NCBI RefSeq assembly: GCF_964340395.1
Contig: NC_135566.1
Location: forward strand, 22,000,635 to 22,064,634
Direction of reading: 5' to 3'
Length of the DNA stretch: 64,000 bases
From: Glandiceps talaboti
Taxonomy: Eukaryota > Hemichordata > Enteropneusta > Spengelidae
Part shown: positions 1 through 12,387 of the stretch, piece after piece
Layout of the letters: every line of letters starts with the position of its first letter
How positions within the stretch are numbered: the first letter of the stretch is position 1
Notes under the pieces: model-generated
The model's input: the letters and a program-made list of their open reading frames with translations, nothing else
What the model was told of the DNA's origin: nothing
Databases searched by the model: none
Program-made: the position numbers and the translations under genes

Positions 1-49
1 ATAATTTTATCTTACTTTTAAAAAGTTTATTGTCTTGTTTTTTTTTCAG

Positions 50-337
50 GCTGAGCTGAATGAACTTCGTCAAACCATTCTGAATTTACTGGAATACCCT
101 CCAGACGTACTTCCATATGTCAGCAAACTTAGCTTTGCTCAGTGTACCTACCTTCTGTCTGTCTATCGGTTGGAAACACTGCGAGTTCAGAACAGTGGAG
201 ATGAGTGTAGCTTTCACATCTTGTTTCACTATCTACAAGACAAAGCCATTCAGAAAGACAAGGCAGGAATGTGGCAAAGTATTGCAGCTGTCTCAGATCA
301 AGTCTTCAAAATGTTTCTGAATCTCATGGAAAATAGG
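50..337 (+). CDS. PI4KA: PI4KA exon 1 of window (solenoid region)
   Basis: The exon follows a T-rich tract ending in CAG at 47-49 and ends before the donor GTATGT at 338. It is 96 codons, phase 0 at both ends, beginning AELNELRQTIL and ending NLMENR. TYLLSVYRLE and DKAIQKDK are near-identical to vertebrate PI4KA. If the intron were retained, translation would stop after five extra codons (VCTHA). The last exon bases (ATAGG) and the donor form the first degenerate unit of the 30-bp array that follows. Confidence 0.93.
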
Positions 338-3300
338 GTATGTACCCACGCCTAATTAACAATCAGAGGCTACGTACTCACCTAATACACAATCAGAGGC
401 TATGTACTCACCTAATACACAATCAGAGGCTACGTACTCACCTAATACACAATCAGAGGCTATGTACTCACCTAATACACAATCAGAGGCTACGTACTCA
501 CCTAATACACAATCAGAGGCTACGTACTCACCTAATACACAATCAGAGGCTACGTACTCACCTAATACACAGAGGCTACGTACTCACCTGATACACAATC
601 AGAGGCTATGTACTCACCTAATACACAATCAGAGGCTACGTACTCACCTAATATACAATCAGAGGCTACGTACTCACCTAATACACAATCAGAGGCTATG
701 TACTCACCTAATACACAATCAGAGGCTACGTACTCACCTAATACACAATCAGAGGCTATGTACTCACCTAATACACAATCAGAGGCTACGTACTCACCTA
801 ATACACAATCAGAGGCTACGTACTCACCTAATACACAATCAGAGGCTACGTACTCACCTAATACACAATCAGAGGCTACATACTCACCTAATACACAATC
901 AGAGGCTACGTACTCACCTAATATACAATCAGAGGCTACATACTCACCTAATGTACAATCAGAGGCTACGTACTCACCTAATGTACAATCAGAGGCTACG
1001 TACTCACCTAATACACAATCAGAGGCTACATACTCACCTAATACACAATCAGAGGCTACGTACTCACCTAATGTACAATCAGAGGCTACGTACTCACCTA
1101 ATACACAATCAGAGGCTACGTACTCACCTAATACACAATCAGAGGCTACGTACTCACCTGATACACAATCAGAGGCTACGTACTCACCTAATACACAATC
1201 AGAGGCTACATACTCACCTAATACACAATCAGAGGCTACGTACTCACCTAATACACAATCAGAGGCTACGTACTCACCTAATACACAATCAGAGGCTACG
1301 TACTCACCTAATACACAATCAGAGGCTACGTACTCACCTGATACACAATCAGAGGCTACGTACTCACCTGATACACAATCAGAGGCTACGTACTCACCTA
1401 ATACACAATCAGAGGCTACGTACTCACCTAATACACAATCAGAGGCTATGTACTCACCTAATACACAATCAGAGGCTATGTACTCACCTAATGTACAATC
1501 AGAGACTATGTACTCACCTAATACACAATCAGAGGCTATGTACTCACCTAATGTACAATCAGAGACTATGTACTCACCTAATATACGATCAGAGGCTACG
1601 TATTCACCTAATGCACAATCAGAGACTACGTACTCACCTAATACACAATCAGAGACTACATACTCACCTAATACACAATCAGAGACTACATACTCACCTA
1701 ATACACAATCAGAGGCTACGTACTCACCTAATACACAATCAGAGACTACATACTCACCTAATACACAATCAGAGGCTACGTACTCACCTAATACACAATC
1801 AGAGGCTACGTACTCACCTAATACACAATCAGAGGCTACGTACTCACCTAATACACAATCAGAGGCTACGTACTCACCTAATACACAATCAGAGGCTACG
1901 TACTCACCTAATACACAATCAGAGGCTACGTACTCACCTAGTACACAATCAGAGGCTACGTACTCACCTAATACACAGTCAGAGACTACATACTCACCTA
2001 ATACACAATCAGAGGCTACGTACTCACCTAATACACAATCAGAGGCTACGTACTCACCTAATACACAATCAGAGGCTATGTACTCACCTAATACACAATC
2101 AGAGGCTATGTACTCACCTAATGTACAATCAGAGGCTATGTACTCACCTAATGTACAATCAGAGACTATGTACTCACCTAATACACAATCAGAGGCTATG
2201 TACTCACCTAATGTACAATCAGAGGCTACGTACTCACCTAATACACAATCAGAGACTATGTACTCACCTAATACACAATCAGAGGCTACGTACTCACCTA
2301 ATACACAATCAGAGGCTACGTACTCACCTAGTACACAATCAGAGGCTACGTACTCACCTAGTACACAATCAGAGGCTACGTACTCACCTAATGTACAATC
2401 AGAGGCTACGTACTCACCTAATACACAATCAGAGGCTATGTACTCACCTAATGTACAATCAGAGGCTACGTACTCACCTAATACACAATCAGAGGCTACG
2501 TACTCACCTAATGTACAATCAGAGGCTACGTACTCACCTAATACACAATCAGAGGCTACGTACTCACCTAATACACAATCAGAGACTACGTACTCACCTA
2601 ATACACAATCAGAGGCTACGTACTCACCTAATGTACAATCAGAGGCTATGTACTCACCTAATGTACAATCAGAGGCTACGTACTCACCTAATACACAATC
2701 AGAGGCTACGTACTCACCTAATACACAATCAGAGGCTATGTACTCACCTAATGTACAATCAGAGGCTACGTACTCACCTAATACACAATCAGAGACTACA
2801 TACTCACCTAATACACAATCAGAGGCTACGTACTCACCTAATACACAATCAGAGGCTACGTACTCACCTAATACACAATCAGAGGCTATGTACTCACCTA
2901 ATGTACAATCAGAGGCTACATACTCACCTAATGTACAATCAGAGGCTACGTACTCACCTAATACACAATCAGAGGCTACGTACTCACCTAATACACAATC
3001 AGAGACTACGTACTCACCTAATACACAATCAGAGGCTACGTACTCACCTAATACACAATCAGAGGCTACGTACTCACCTAATACACAATCAGAGACTACG
3101 TACTCACCTAATACACAATCAGAGGCTACGTACTCACCTAATACACAATCAGAGGCTACGTACTCACCTAATGTACAATCAGAGGCTACATACTCACCTA
3201 ATGTACAATCAGAGGCTACGTACTCACCTAATACACAATCAGAGGCTACGTACTCACCTAATGTACAATCAGAGGCTACGTACTCACCTAATACACAATC

Positions 3301-6300
3301 AGAGGCTACGTACTCACCAAATACACAATCAGAGACTACATACTCACCTAATACACAATCAGAGGCTACGTACTCACCTAATGTACAATCAGAGGCTATG
3401 TACTCACCTAATGTACAATCAGAGGCTACGTACTCACCTAATACACAATCAGAGGCTACGTACTCACCTAATACACAATCAGAGGCTATGTACTCACCTA
3501 ATGTACAATCAGAGGCTACGTACTCACCTAATACACAATCAGAGACTACATACTCACCTAATACACAATCAGAGGCTACGTACTCACCTAATACACAATC
3601 AGAGGCTACGTACTCACCTAATACACAATCAGAGGCTATGTACTCACCTAATGTACAATCAGAGGCTACATACTCACCTAATGTACAATCAGAGGCTACG
3701 TACTCACCTAATACACAATCAGAGGCTACGTACTCACCTAATACACAATCAGAGACTACGTACTCACCTAATACACAATCAGAGGCTACGTACTCACCTA
3801 ATACACAATCAGAGGCTACGTACTCACCTAATACACAATCAGAGACTACGTACTCACCTAATACACAATCAGAGGCTACGTACTCACCTAATACACAATC
3901 AGAGGCTACGTACTCACCTAATACACAATCAGAGACTACGTACTCACCTAATACACAATCAGAGACTACGTACTCACCTAATACACAATCAGAGGCTACG
4001 TACTCACCTAATACACAATCAGAGGCTACGTACTCACCTAATACACAATCAGAGACTACGTACTCACCTAATACACAATCAGAGGCTACGTACTCACCTA
4101 ATACACAATCAGAGGCTATGTACTCACCTAATGTACAATCAGAGGCTACATACTCACCTAATGTACAATCAGAGGCTACGTACTCACCTAATACACAATC
4201 AGAGGCTACGTACTCACCTAATACACAATCAGAGACTACGTACTCACCTAATACACAATCAGAGGCTACGTACTCACCTAATACACAATCAGAGGCTACG
4301 TACTCACCTAATACACAATCAGAGACTACGTACTCACCTAATACACAATCAGAGGCTACGTACTCACCTAATGTACAATCAGAGGCTACGTACTCACCTA
4401 ATACACAATCAGAGGCTACGTACTCACCTAATGTACAATCAGAGGCTACATACTCACCTAATACACAATCAGAGGCTACATACTCACCTAATACACAATC
4501 AGAGACTACGTACTCACCTAATGTACAATCAGAGGCTACGTACTCACCTAGTACAAAATCAGAGGCTACGTACTCACCTAATATACAATCAGAGGCTACG
4601 TACTCACCTAGTACAAAATCAGAGGCTACGTACTCACCTAATGTACAATCAGAGGCTACGTACTCACCTAATGTACAATCAGAGACTATGTACTCACCTA
4701 ATGTACAATCAGAGGCTACGTACTCACCTAGTACAAAATCAGAGGCTACATACTCACCTAATGTACAATCAGAGGCTACATACTCACCTAATGTACAATC
4801 AGAGGCTACATACTCACCTAATTCATAATCAGAGACTATGTACTCACCTAATACACAATCAGAGGCTACGTACTCACCTAATATACAATCAGAGGCTGCG
4901 TACTCACCTAATGCACAATCAGAGACTACATACTCACCTAATACACAATCAGAGACTACGTACTCACCTAATACACAATCAGAGGCTACGTACTCACCTA
5001 ATACACAATCAGAGGCTACATACTCACCTAATGTACAATCAGAGGCTACGTACTCACCTAATACACAATCAGAGGCTACGTACTCACCTAATGTACAATC
5101 AGAGGCTACGTACTCACCTAATGTACAATCAGAGGCTACGTACTCACCTAATGTACAATCAGAGGCTACATACTCACCTAATACACAATCAGATACTATG
5201 TACTCACCTAATACACAATCAGAGGCTACGTACTCACCTAATGTACAATCAGAGGCTACGTACTCACCTAATGTACAATCAGAGGCTACGTACTCACCTA
5301 ATACACAATCAAAGGCTACGTACTCACCTAATATACAATCAGAGGCTACGTACTCACCTAGTACAAAATCAGAGGCTACGTACTCACCTAATACACAATC
5401 AGAGGCTATGTACTCACCTAATGTACAATCAGAGGCTACGTACTCACCTAATACACAATCAGAGACTACGTACTCACCTAATACACAATCAGAGGCTACG
5501 TACTCACCTAATACACAATCAGAGGCTACATACTCACCTAATGTACAATCAGAGGCTACATACTCACCTAATGTACAATCAGAGGCTACGTACTCACCTA
5601 ATACACAATCAGAGGCTACGTACTCACCTAATACACAATCAGAGGCTACGTACTCACCTAATACACAATCAGAGGCTACATACTCACCTAATACACAATC
5701 AGAGACTACGTACTCACCTAATACACAATCAGAGGCTACGTACTCACCTAATACACAATCAGAGGCTACGTACTCACCTAATGCACAATCAGAGACTACA
5801 TACTCACCTAATACACAATCAGAGGCTACGTACTCACCTAATACACAATCAGAGGCTACGTACTCACCTAATACACAATCAGAGGCTACGTACTCACCTA
5901 ATACACAATCAGAGGCTACGTACTCACCTAATACACAATCAGAGACTACGTACTCACCTAATACACAATCAGAGGCTACGTACTCACCTAATACACAATC
6001 AGAGGCTACGTACTCACCTAATGTACAATCAGAGGCTACGTACTCACCTAATACACAATCAGAGGCTACGTACTCACCTAATACACAATCAGAGGCTACG
6101 TACTCACCTAATACACAATCAGAGGCTACGTACTCACCTAATACACAATCAGAGGCTACGTACTCACCTAATACACAATCAGAGGCTACGTACTCACCTA
6201 ATACACAATCAGAGGCTACGTACTCACCTAATACACAATCAGAGGCTACGTACTCACCTAATACACAATCAGAGGCTACGTACTCACCTAATACACAATC
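338..6300 (+). repeat. 30-bp minisatellite, about 198 copies, filling intron 1
   Basis: The unit runs AGAGGCTACGTACTCACCTA then ATACACAATC. It varies at a few positions (CG/TG/CA in the middle, ATACAC versus ATGTAC, AGAGGCT versus AGAGACT). The first, degenerate unit is the splice junction itself (about 334-364), where AGGGTATGTACCCA aligns with AGGCTATGTACTCA. One 26-base unit at 545-570 shifts the register. Because 30 is divisible by 3 and the unit lacks stops, long open frames exist on both strands; they are artefacts. Variant order shows a 750-bp (25-unit) higher-order repeat, for example 2641-2940 against 3391-3690. Confidence 0.97.
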
Positions 6301-6569
6301 AGTGTCGCCTACCTGCTGTAGCAACTCATAGTGACAAGGCCCCTCAGGACACTTTTATTTTCTAAGACAGAATGAAGGAAAGTATTGGGAGTAATAATTA
6401 AAATATTATTCCCCAATATTTCTTCATTCAGCCAAGGAAAATACAACTAACCTAATGGTTTTCTCACTACTTGTCTAGCAACTCATAGTGACAAAACCCT
6501 TAGGTTACAAGTATTTTCTGGCATTTCAGAATTTAGTTCCACTCATTCTCAACTGGTAGAATCATGTAC

Positions 6570-6649
6570 TCAGAATGGAGGTTCACTACTATAGCACTAC
6601 TGAATCTAAGAAGTTCAGTTGTGCTATAGGCATGGCAAAGCGTCTGTGT

Positions 6650-6742
<93 letters not shown>

Positions 6743-7215
6743 TGTGTGTGTAATGTTCTCAGGGGTGTTTAGATATAGAATTGTTCATAACATGATGATC
6801 CCATCAGTGATATGCAAATTAGGTCTGAAAATGTGTCTGTTTGGTCAAAAAGTATATTATTCCAAAATTACTTTTAACAGATTGAGCTGAAATTTGATGG
6901 GGATGCATCTGGGGATGCATAGATGAAGGTGGCAATATGCAAATGATGTCTAAAAGTATCAATTTTGGTCAAAAACATATATCTCGAAAAAGACCTGGGG
7001 AATGGAGCTGTAACTTGACGGGGATGTTTGTGGAGTTGTTATTCTGCAGTTATTGTTCAAAATATATTGACAAAACTGGCCCTCGCTACCATGACCACGC
7101 CCTTAGCAACAGTGAAATGATGATGCATATTACAAAGATAACAACAGGGATGGGTAGCTAAATGAATAAAGATTTTAACAAATGTATGTAAATATGCCTA
7201 GCAACAAGACCACAA
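6570..7215 (+). repeat. Hairpin-headed noncoding repeat with TG/CGTG microsatellite
   Basis: An imperfect palindrome at about 6592-6624 (AGCACTACTGAA ... TTCAGTTGTGCT) is followed by a (TG)n and (CGTG)n tract at 6643-6751. Then comes AT-rich sequence with phrases such as TTGGTCAAAAA, GATTGAGCTGAAATTTGAT and GGGGATGCATC, and the CCTAGCAACAAGACCAC motif near 7197. The same order of parts is found at 57135-57830, so this is a dispersed family. No coding capacity was seen. Confidence 0.7.
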
Positions 7216-7235
7216 GTGCATAATGAGGGACGAAA

Positions 7236-7572
7236 CAAACCCACTGGGACAGGAAATCAATGTCAGGAGAATTGATAGGAGTGGTAGATTTAGACAGCTA
7301 GCTTCTCATACTACCCGTTATCATGATTCATTTATACCTCAAGCCATCACACTCCTTAACAAAACTTTTAATAGAAACTAATGTATCGGTCTGTATTGTT
7401 AAATAAATGTATTTATATTTCTTTTAATCGCTTCACATATTGTTTTAGATTATGGTATTCATAACAACACTGTATGTACATTTTACTGTTTTTAATAATC
7501 TTTTGTAGCAGATAACCCAATTACCCTAAAAGGGACTCAATAAAGTTTTATCTTATCTTATCTTATCTTATA
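7236..7572 (+). mobile_element. 5'-truncated LINE 3' end with TCTTA tail
   Basis: A short frame ending at TAA 7379-7381 reads TTRYHDSFIPQAITLLNKTF, the typical extreme C-terminus of a LINE reverse transcriptase polyprotein. It is followed by a roughly 165-base AT-rich 3' UTR ending CAATAAAGTTTTA and a (TCTTA)n tail at 7551-7572. The C-terminus differs from that of the large LINE at 57919-60900, so it is a different family. Confidence 0.7.
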
Positions 7573-7596
7573 TGGTTAATGTTTTTGTCTTTTCAG

Positions 7597-7721
7597 CCAA
7601 GGACTGCCATTCGGGAAACGGAACTAGAAACTCATGCTATCTTCCTACTAGTCAAATTTAACCACACATTGAAGAGAATCAGAAGGGTTGCTGATAAATA
7701 TCTGTCAGGATTGGTTGACAA
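7597..7721 (+). CDS. PI4KA: PI4KA exon 2 of window
   Basis: The acceptor is TTTTCAG at 7590-7596 and the donor GTAAGA starts at 7722. The exon has 125 bases: 41 codons plus two bases of a Lys codon completed by the next exon. The protein contains [16 protein letters not shown], one of the most conserved stretches of the family. A LINE 3' end with a TCTTA-repeat tail lies only 25 bases upstream of the exon. Confidence 0.93.
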
Positions 7722-8124
7722 GTAAGATAATTAATGAGTAACATTGTTGTAATATTGTTAATTTTACATAGACTGGAATGTAATTACAGTGGTTACTGTC
7801 TGTCCATGTGTAGCCATATCTCTAGCTGACATACATGTACAATAGCTGATTTCTATTAAACCTGACATATGACATAACAGCTAGATGAATGTCATACTAG
7901 ATGCATGTCTTTCTCAATAGCACTACCTGGAGGGGCTATTACATTGGGTTCTGTCCATCAGTCTGTGTGTTCACCTTCATGTCACCAAGTGTCTACCCTC
8001 ACAATATCAATGATGTGCTTTTTAATAACACCATGACCTTTGACCTTTACAAACATTTTCAAGGTGAAAGGGCTAAAATTTTTCTTTCTATGTTAACTCA
8101 AGAACTTGAATACAAAGACTCCAT
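7722..8124. other. Intron 2, first part: no recognisable feature
   Basis: About 400 AT-rich bases after the exon 2 donor. I saw no array, gene or mobile-element end here. The phrase TTTTTAATAACACCATGACCTTTGACC resembles dispersed noncoding repeat text but could not be assigned. Confidence 0.5.
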
Positions 8125-8476
8125 GTATTCCTTGCTATGTAATATGTAAACATACTAGATGAGCCAATCTAGAGAAGTATTCCTTGCTATGTAATATGTA
8201 AACATACTAGATGAGCCAATCTAGAGAAGTATTCCTTGCTATGTAATATGTAAACATACTAGATGAGCCAATCTAGAGAAGTATTCCTTGCTATGTAATA
8301 TGTAAACATACTAGATGAGCCAATCTAGAGAAGTGTTCGTTGCTATGTAATATGGCCACATACTAGATGAGCCAATCTAGAGAAGTATTCCTTGCTATGT
8401 ATATATGTACACATACTAGATGAGCCAATCTAGAGAAGTATTCCTTGCTATGTAATATGTTCACATACTAGATGTC
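8125..8476 (+). repeat. 52-bp tandem repeat, about 7 copies
   Basis: Units begin GTATTCCTTGCTATGTAATA and contain ACTAGATGAGCCAATCTAGA. The inner TCTAGA/TAGAT parts are partly self-complementary. Unit starts at 8125 and 8177 give the period. Confidence 0.9.
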
Positions 8477-8621
8477 ATAGTATTTCACTGTTATCAATGA
8501 GAAGTACTACTGTAACAATGTCTTTTCCAAGGTTATATTAGATTCACCAGACTTTGCAAAATAATACTAAAAAACATTTATTTATATTTATATTTGGGTT
8601 GAAAATATGGGGCACTGTATT

Positions 8622-8739
8622 TGTTAGTCCCCGCGGACGAAGTCCGGAACGGGGACTTATGGATTGGGTTCCGTCTGTCCGTCCGTCCGTCCGTCCGTCC
8701 GTGCATCCGTCCGTCCGTCCGTCCGTCCGCAGCTGTTTC
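8622..8739 (+). repeat. Hairpin-headed repeat start with (TCCG)n microsatellite
   Basis: A near-perfect palindrome, AGTCCCCGCGGAC ... GTCCGGAACGGGGACT, lies at about 8626-8658. It is followed by GGATTGGGTTCCGTC and (TCCG)n at 8671-8730. The layout (palindrome, then a tetranucleotide tract, then a conserved tail) parallels 53375-53440 and 57135-57210. It is noncoding; the family was not identified. Confidence 0.65.
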
Positions 8740-9790
8740 TTGGAGATGCCTGGACCAATTTTTTTCAAACTTGGTACAGGGGCAACATACTATGGCATAC
8801 ATATGCACGTCAATTTGTTTTATGATACGATCCAATATGGCCGCCTAGCAACCATTTTGTTTGCGAATTTTCCCTGTCTAGAGCCCTAACTCAGACATGC
8901 TTTAACAGATCTCATTCAAAGTTGGTATTAGGACAGTGTTATATGACATACATGTTCATATTCATTGTTGTCATGATACGATCCAATATGGCCGCCTAGC
9001 AGCCATTTTGTTTGTGAATTTTCATGTCCAAAGCCATAACTCAGACATGCTTGAACAGATCTCATTCAAAGTTGGTATTAGGACAGTATTATATGACATA
9101 CATGTTCATATTCATTGTTGTCATGATACGATCCAATATGGCCGCCTAGCAGCCATTTTGTTTGTGAATTTTCATGTCCAAAGCCATAACTCAGACATGC
9201 TTGAACAGATCTCATTCAAAGTTGGTATTAGGACAGTGTTTTATGACATACATGTGCATATCCATTTTCATTGTGATACGATCCAATATGGCCGCCTAGC
9301 AGCCATTTTGTTTGCGAAGTTTCCCTGTCCAAAGCCATAACTCAGACATACTTGAACAGATCTCATTCAAAGTTGATATTAGGACAGTGTTCTATGACAT
9401 GCATGTGCATATTCATTGTTGTTGTGATACGATCCAATATGGCCGTCTAGCAGCCATTTTGTTTGCGAATTTTCCATGTCCAAAGCCATAACTCAGACAT
9501 GCTTGAACAGATCTCATTCAAAGTTGGTATTAGGATAGTGTTCTATGACATACATGTGCATATTTATTGTTGTTGTGATACGATCCAATATGGCCACCAA
9601 GCAGCCATTTTGTTTGTGAATTTTCCATGTCCAAAGCCATAACTCAGACATGCTTGAACAGATCTCATTCAAAGTTGGTATTAGGACAATGTTCTATGAC
9701 ATACATGTGCATATCCATTTTTGTTGTGATACAATCCGATATGCCTGCCTGGCAGCGATTTTGTAGGTGCAGTTTTCATGTCCATGATGA
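8740..9790 (+). repeat. About 150-bp tandem repeat, 7 copies
   Basis: Each unit contains AACAGATCTCATTCAAAG, GATACGATCCAATATGGCCG and AGCCATTTTGTTTG. Unit landmarks at 8904, 9054, 9204, 9355, 9506 and 9657 give a period of 150-151. The first copy is the tail of the hairpin-headed element just upstream, so a dispersed repeat was amplified in place. A diverged single copy occurs at about 52620-52800. Confidence 0.88.
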
Positions 9791-10319
9791 CTGACTGTAT
9801 GTTTGGAGGTGGAGAATTTGTGATGACTCACTGGCAAGTAATCACCAAAATATAAACATTCCCTATATCTGGGTTTTTCACATGCAAATGCCGCATATTT
9901 GAATAATCCTGAATGACACACAATCTAAGCAGCTGTTTGCAGGGGAATTTGTCTCATGTGGAAAGGTTTTTTCATTCTATGAAACAAACAGACTGATTTT
10001 CAACTAATTTGTGTATCAAGTTACCATCCTACGACATTCACAAACAATTTGTACATAATACATGACCTGTGTGTTTCTAGGAGCACAGAAAAAATGTTGA
10101 AAACAAGACCTGAAGCTAGTGCTCTGTACAGCAGTTTGAATTTCCTGCATTTGCATAGATTAGCCATAATCCTCTTTATGTAGGGCAGTTTTGTCTTTAT
10201 ATTAATGGGAATGCATCTAGGGATGTATAGATGAAGAAATATTAAGCAGTGTTCTCCCTGGGATTGAAGCCAAGCATGACAGCTAATTTGCATAATAATT
10301 TACATATCAGCATAATAAT
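9791..10319. other. Intron 2 middle: no recognisable feature
   Basis: About 530 bases of AT-rich sequence between two arrays. The end (about 10200-10260) carries GGGAATGCATCTAGGGATGT, shared with the hairpin-headed family. I saw no coding signal. Confidence 0.5.
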
Positions 10320-11590
10320 TTACATGTGATTTGCATATCTCCAACATTCAAACATTTAAAAAATGTATCCAAATATCCCTAGCAACCATGACCACACCCA
10401 TGGCAACAGCCAAACTGTCATGTATTTCACAAAGAGAACAAGAAGGATTAATAAACAATGGAATAACCATTAAAAAAATATATGTAAATTTGCCTAGCAA
10501 CAAGACCATGCCCAAAGTAACAGCCAAATGATCACATATATTGCAAAATTAACAACCGGGATTAATATAAAATTGAATAAACATTTTAAAAATGTATGTA
10601 AATTTGCCTAGCAACATGACCACGCCCATAGCAACAGCCAAATAATCACGTATATTGCAAAGATAACAGGAATTGGAAGACAAATGAATAAACATTCAAA
10701 AAATGTATGCAAATTTGCCTGGCAACAAGACCACGCCCATAGCAACAGCCAAATAATCATGTACATTGCAAAGATAAAAGGAATTGGAAGATAAATGAAT
10801 AAACATTCAAAAAATATATGCAAATGTGCCTAGCAACAAGACCCTGCCCATAGTAACAGCCAAATGATCACATATTTAAGATAATATCAGAAATTCATAC
10901 ACCAGTGAACAAAAACATTCAAAAATGTATGCAAATATATCTAGCAATATGACTACACCCAATGCAACAGCCAAATGGTTTGCGTATATCGCAAAGATAG
11001 CAACATGGTTGGATAGGCAACTGAATAGTCATTCAGCAAATGAACACCTATTGTTAGCATGGACTAGCATATGGATGAATATTTTTTAAAATTTTACAGT
11101 TGTGCTACAATGCCATTGGCAGTATTTTTTTGATATTGAACTTTAAATCTCAAACTACTGGGGATGAATTTGATAATGATTCTAAAGAGGGTTAGTTGAC
11201 AAATTGTGGGTGTGTCATACTTGTTGCCCAAGCAACATAACCACACCCTTAGCAACAGTCAAATGATAGGGTTTATTGTAAATATAACAACAGGGATGGG
11301 TAGGCAATTGAATAAACATAAAAAAGAAATATGCAAATGTCCTTAGTAACAAGGTCATGCCCATAGCAACAGGTAAACAATGACTTATAATGCCAATATA
11401 ACACCAGTGAAGCGAAGACAAATGAATAAACATTCCAAAAATATACATATGCAGATATGCGTAGCAATATGACCATGCCCATAGCAAAAGTTAAATGATT
11501 GCATATATTGTAGATATAACACAATGGATGGTATTAGGCCTAGGAAAAATCTTCAAAAAATGTAAGGAAATCTGCCGAGCAACAAGAACA
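10320..11590 (+). repeat. Degenerate ~112-bp tandem repeat with CCTAGCAACAAGACCACGCC motif
   Basis: About ten diverged units share CCTAGCAACAAGACCACGCC, CATAGCAACAGCCAAATGAT and GAATAAACATTCAAAAAATG. Landmarks at about 10492, 10607, 10716, 10828, 10939, 11340, 11459 and 11573 show the spacing. The same unit recurs at 34750-35250 and once near 7090-7210. It looks like an old, in-place amplified dispersed repeat. Confidence 0.85.
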
Positions 11591-11642
11591 CAAAATCAAA
11601 TAGAAAATAGAAGTTTACTCTCAACAGTTGTGCTACTATTAA

Positions 11643-12068
11643 TTTGTACAAATGAAATGTATACACAGTGACAATGTGGTTAAAGACTTCTTTGTACAAA
11701 TGAAATGTGTACAAAGTGACAATGTGGTTAAAGATTTCTTTGTACAAATGAAATGTATGCAAAGTGACAATGTGGTTAAAGACTTCTTTGTACAAATGAA
11801 ATGTGTACAAAGTGACAATGTGGTTAAAGACTTCTTTGTACAAATGAAATGTATACAAAGTGACAATGTGGTTAAAGACTTCTTTGTACAAATGAAATGT
11901 GTACAAAGTGACAATGTGGTTAAAGACTTCTTTGTACAAATGAAATGTATACAAAGTGACAATGTGGTTAAAGACTTCTTTGTACAAATGAAATGTGTAC
12001 AAAGTGACAATGTGGTTAAAGACTTCTTTGTACAAATGAAATGTATACAAAGTGACAATGTGGTTAAA
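11643..12068 (+). repeat. 48-bp minisatellite, about 9 copies
   Basis: Units contain TTGTACAAATGAAATGT, ACAAAGTGACAATGTGG and TTAAAGACTTC, with starts at 11644 and 11692. Copies alternate GTGTAC and GTATAC, suggesting that dimer units were duplicated. The period is divisible by 3 and gives stop-free frames on both strands. Confidence 0.93.
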
Positions 12069-12200
12069 CATCATATGAAGAAATGTTTGCATGTATATAT
12101 TAATTTGAAAGAGTCGTTGTGTATTTAAATCTTATAGTTGTAATATCCTACAATGTACATGTTGTAGAACTCACTCTATTTTGACTGTTTTATAACACAG

Positions 12201-12366
12201 GTTTCCTCATTTACTCTGGAATGGCAAGGTACTTTCTGCAATGTTAGATATTTTACAATTACTCTCCAAATCATTGGAGGATGAACCAACCCAGGAAGCT
12301 ACTGTAGTTCGTGTACCAAACTCTAAATTTACACTGACTGTCATGGATACAATGGAAGCTAGAGAA
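12201..12366 (+). CDS. PI4KA: PI4KA exon 3 of window
   Basis: The acceptor is AACACAG at 12194-12200 and the donor GTAAGG starts at 12367. One base completes the split Lys codon, then 55 codons follow, ending in phase 0 at MEARE. It reads FPHLLWNGKVLSAMLDILQ and then a more variable stretch, as in other animal PI4KAs. A 21-bp array begins about 20 bases after the donor. Confidence 0.93.
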
Positions 12367-12387
12367 GTAAGGGATAAAATACTTTGT

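Noticed and set aside
338-6300. CRISPR-like array
   Set aside because: Repeats are contiguous 30-mers without spacers, in animal intron DNA.
402-6365. Open frames of 1,987, 1,920 (minus) and 1,406 codons encoding repeated ten-residue units
   Set aside because: The 30-bp unit has no stop in these frames and a period divisible by three, so both strands stay open; the region is inside a PI4KA intron.
8544-9340. Short ORFs with Thr-Asp-Gly/Arg or Pro-Ser-Val-Arg repeats
   Set aside because: They are translations of (TCCG)n and the ~150-bp repeat.
11553-12128. Repetitive ORFs on both strands of the 48-bp array
   Set aside because: Period is a multiple of three; no other coding evidence.
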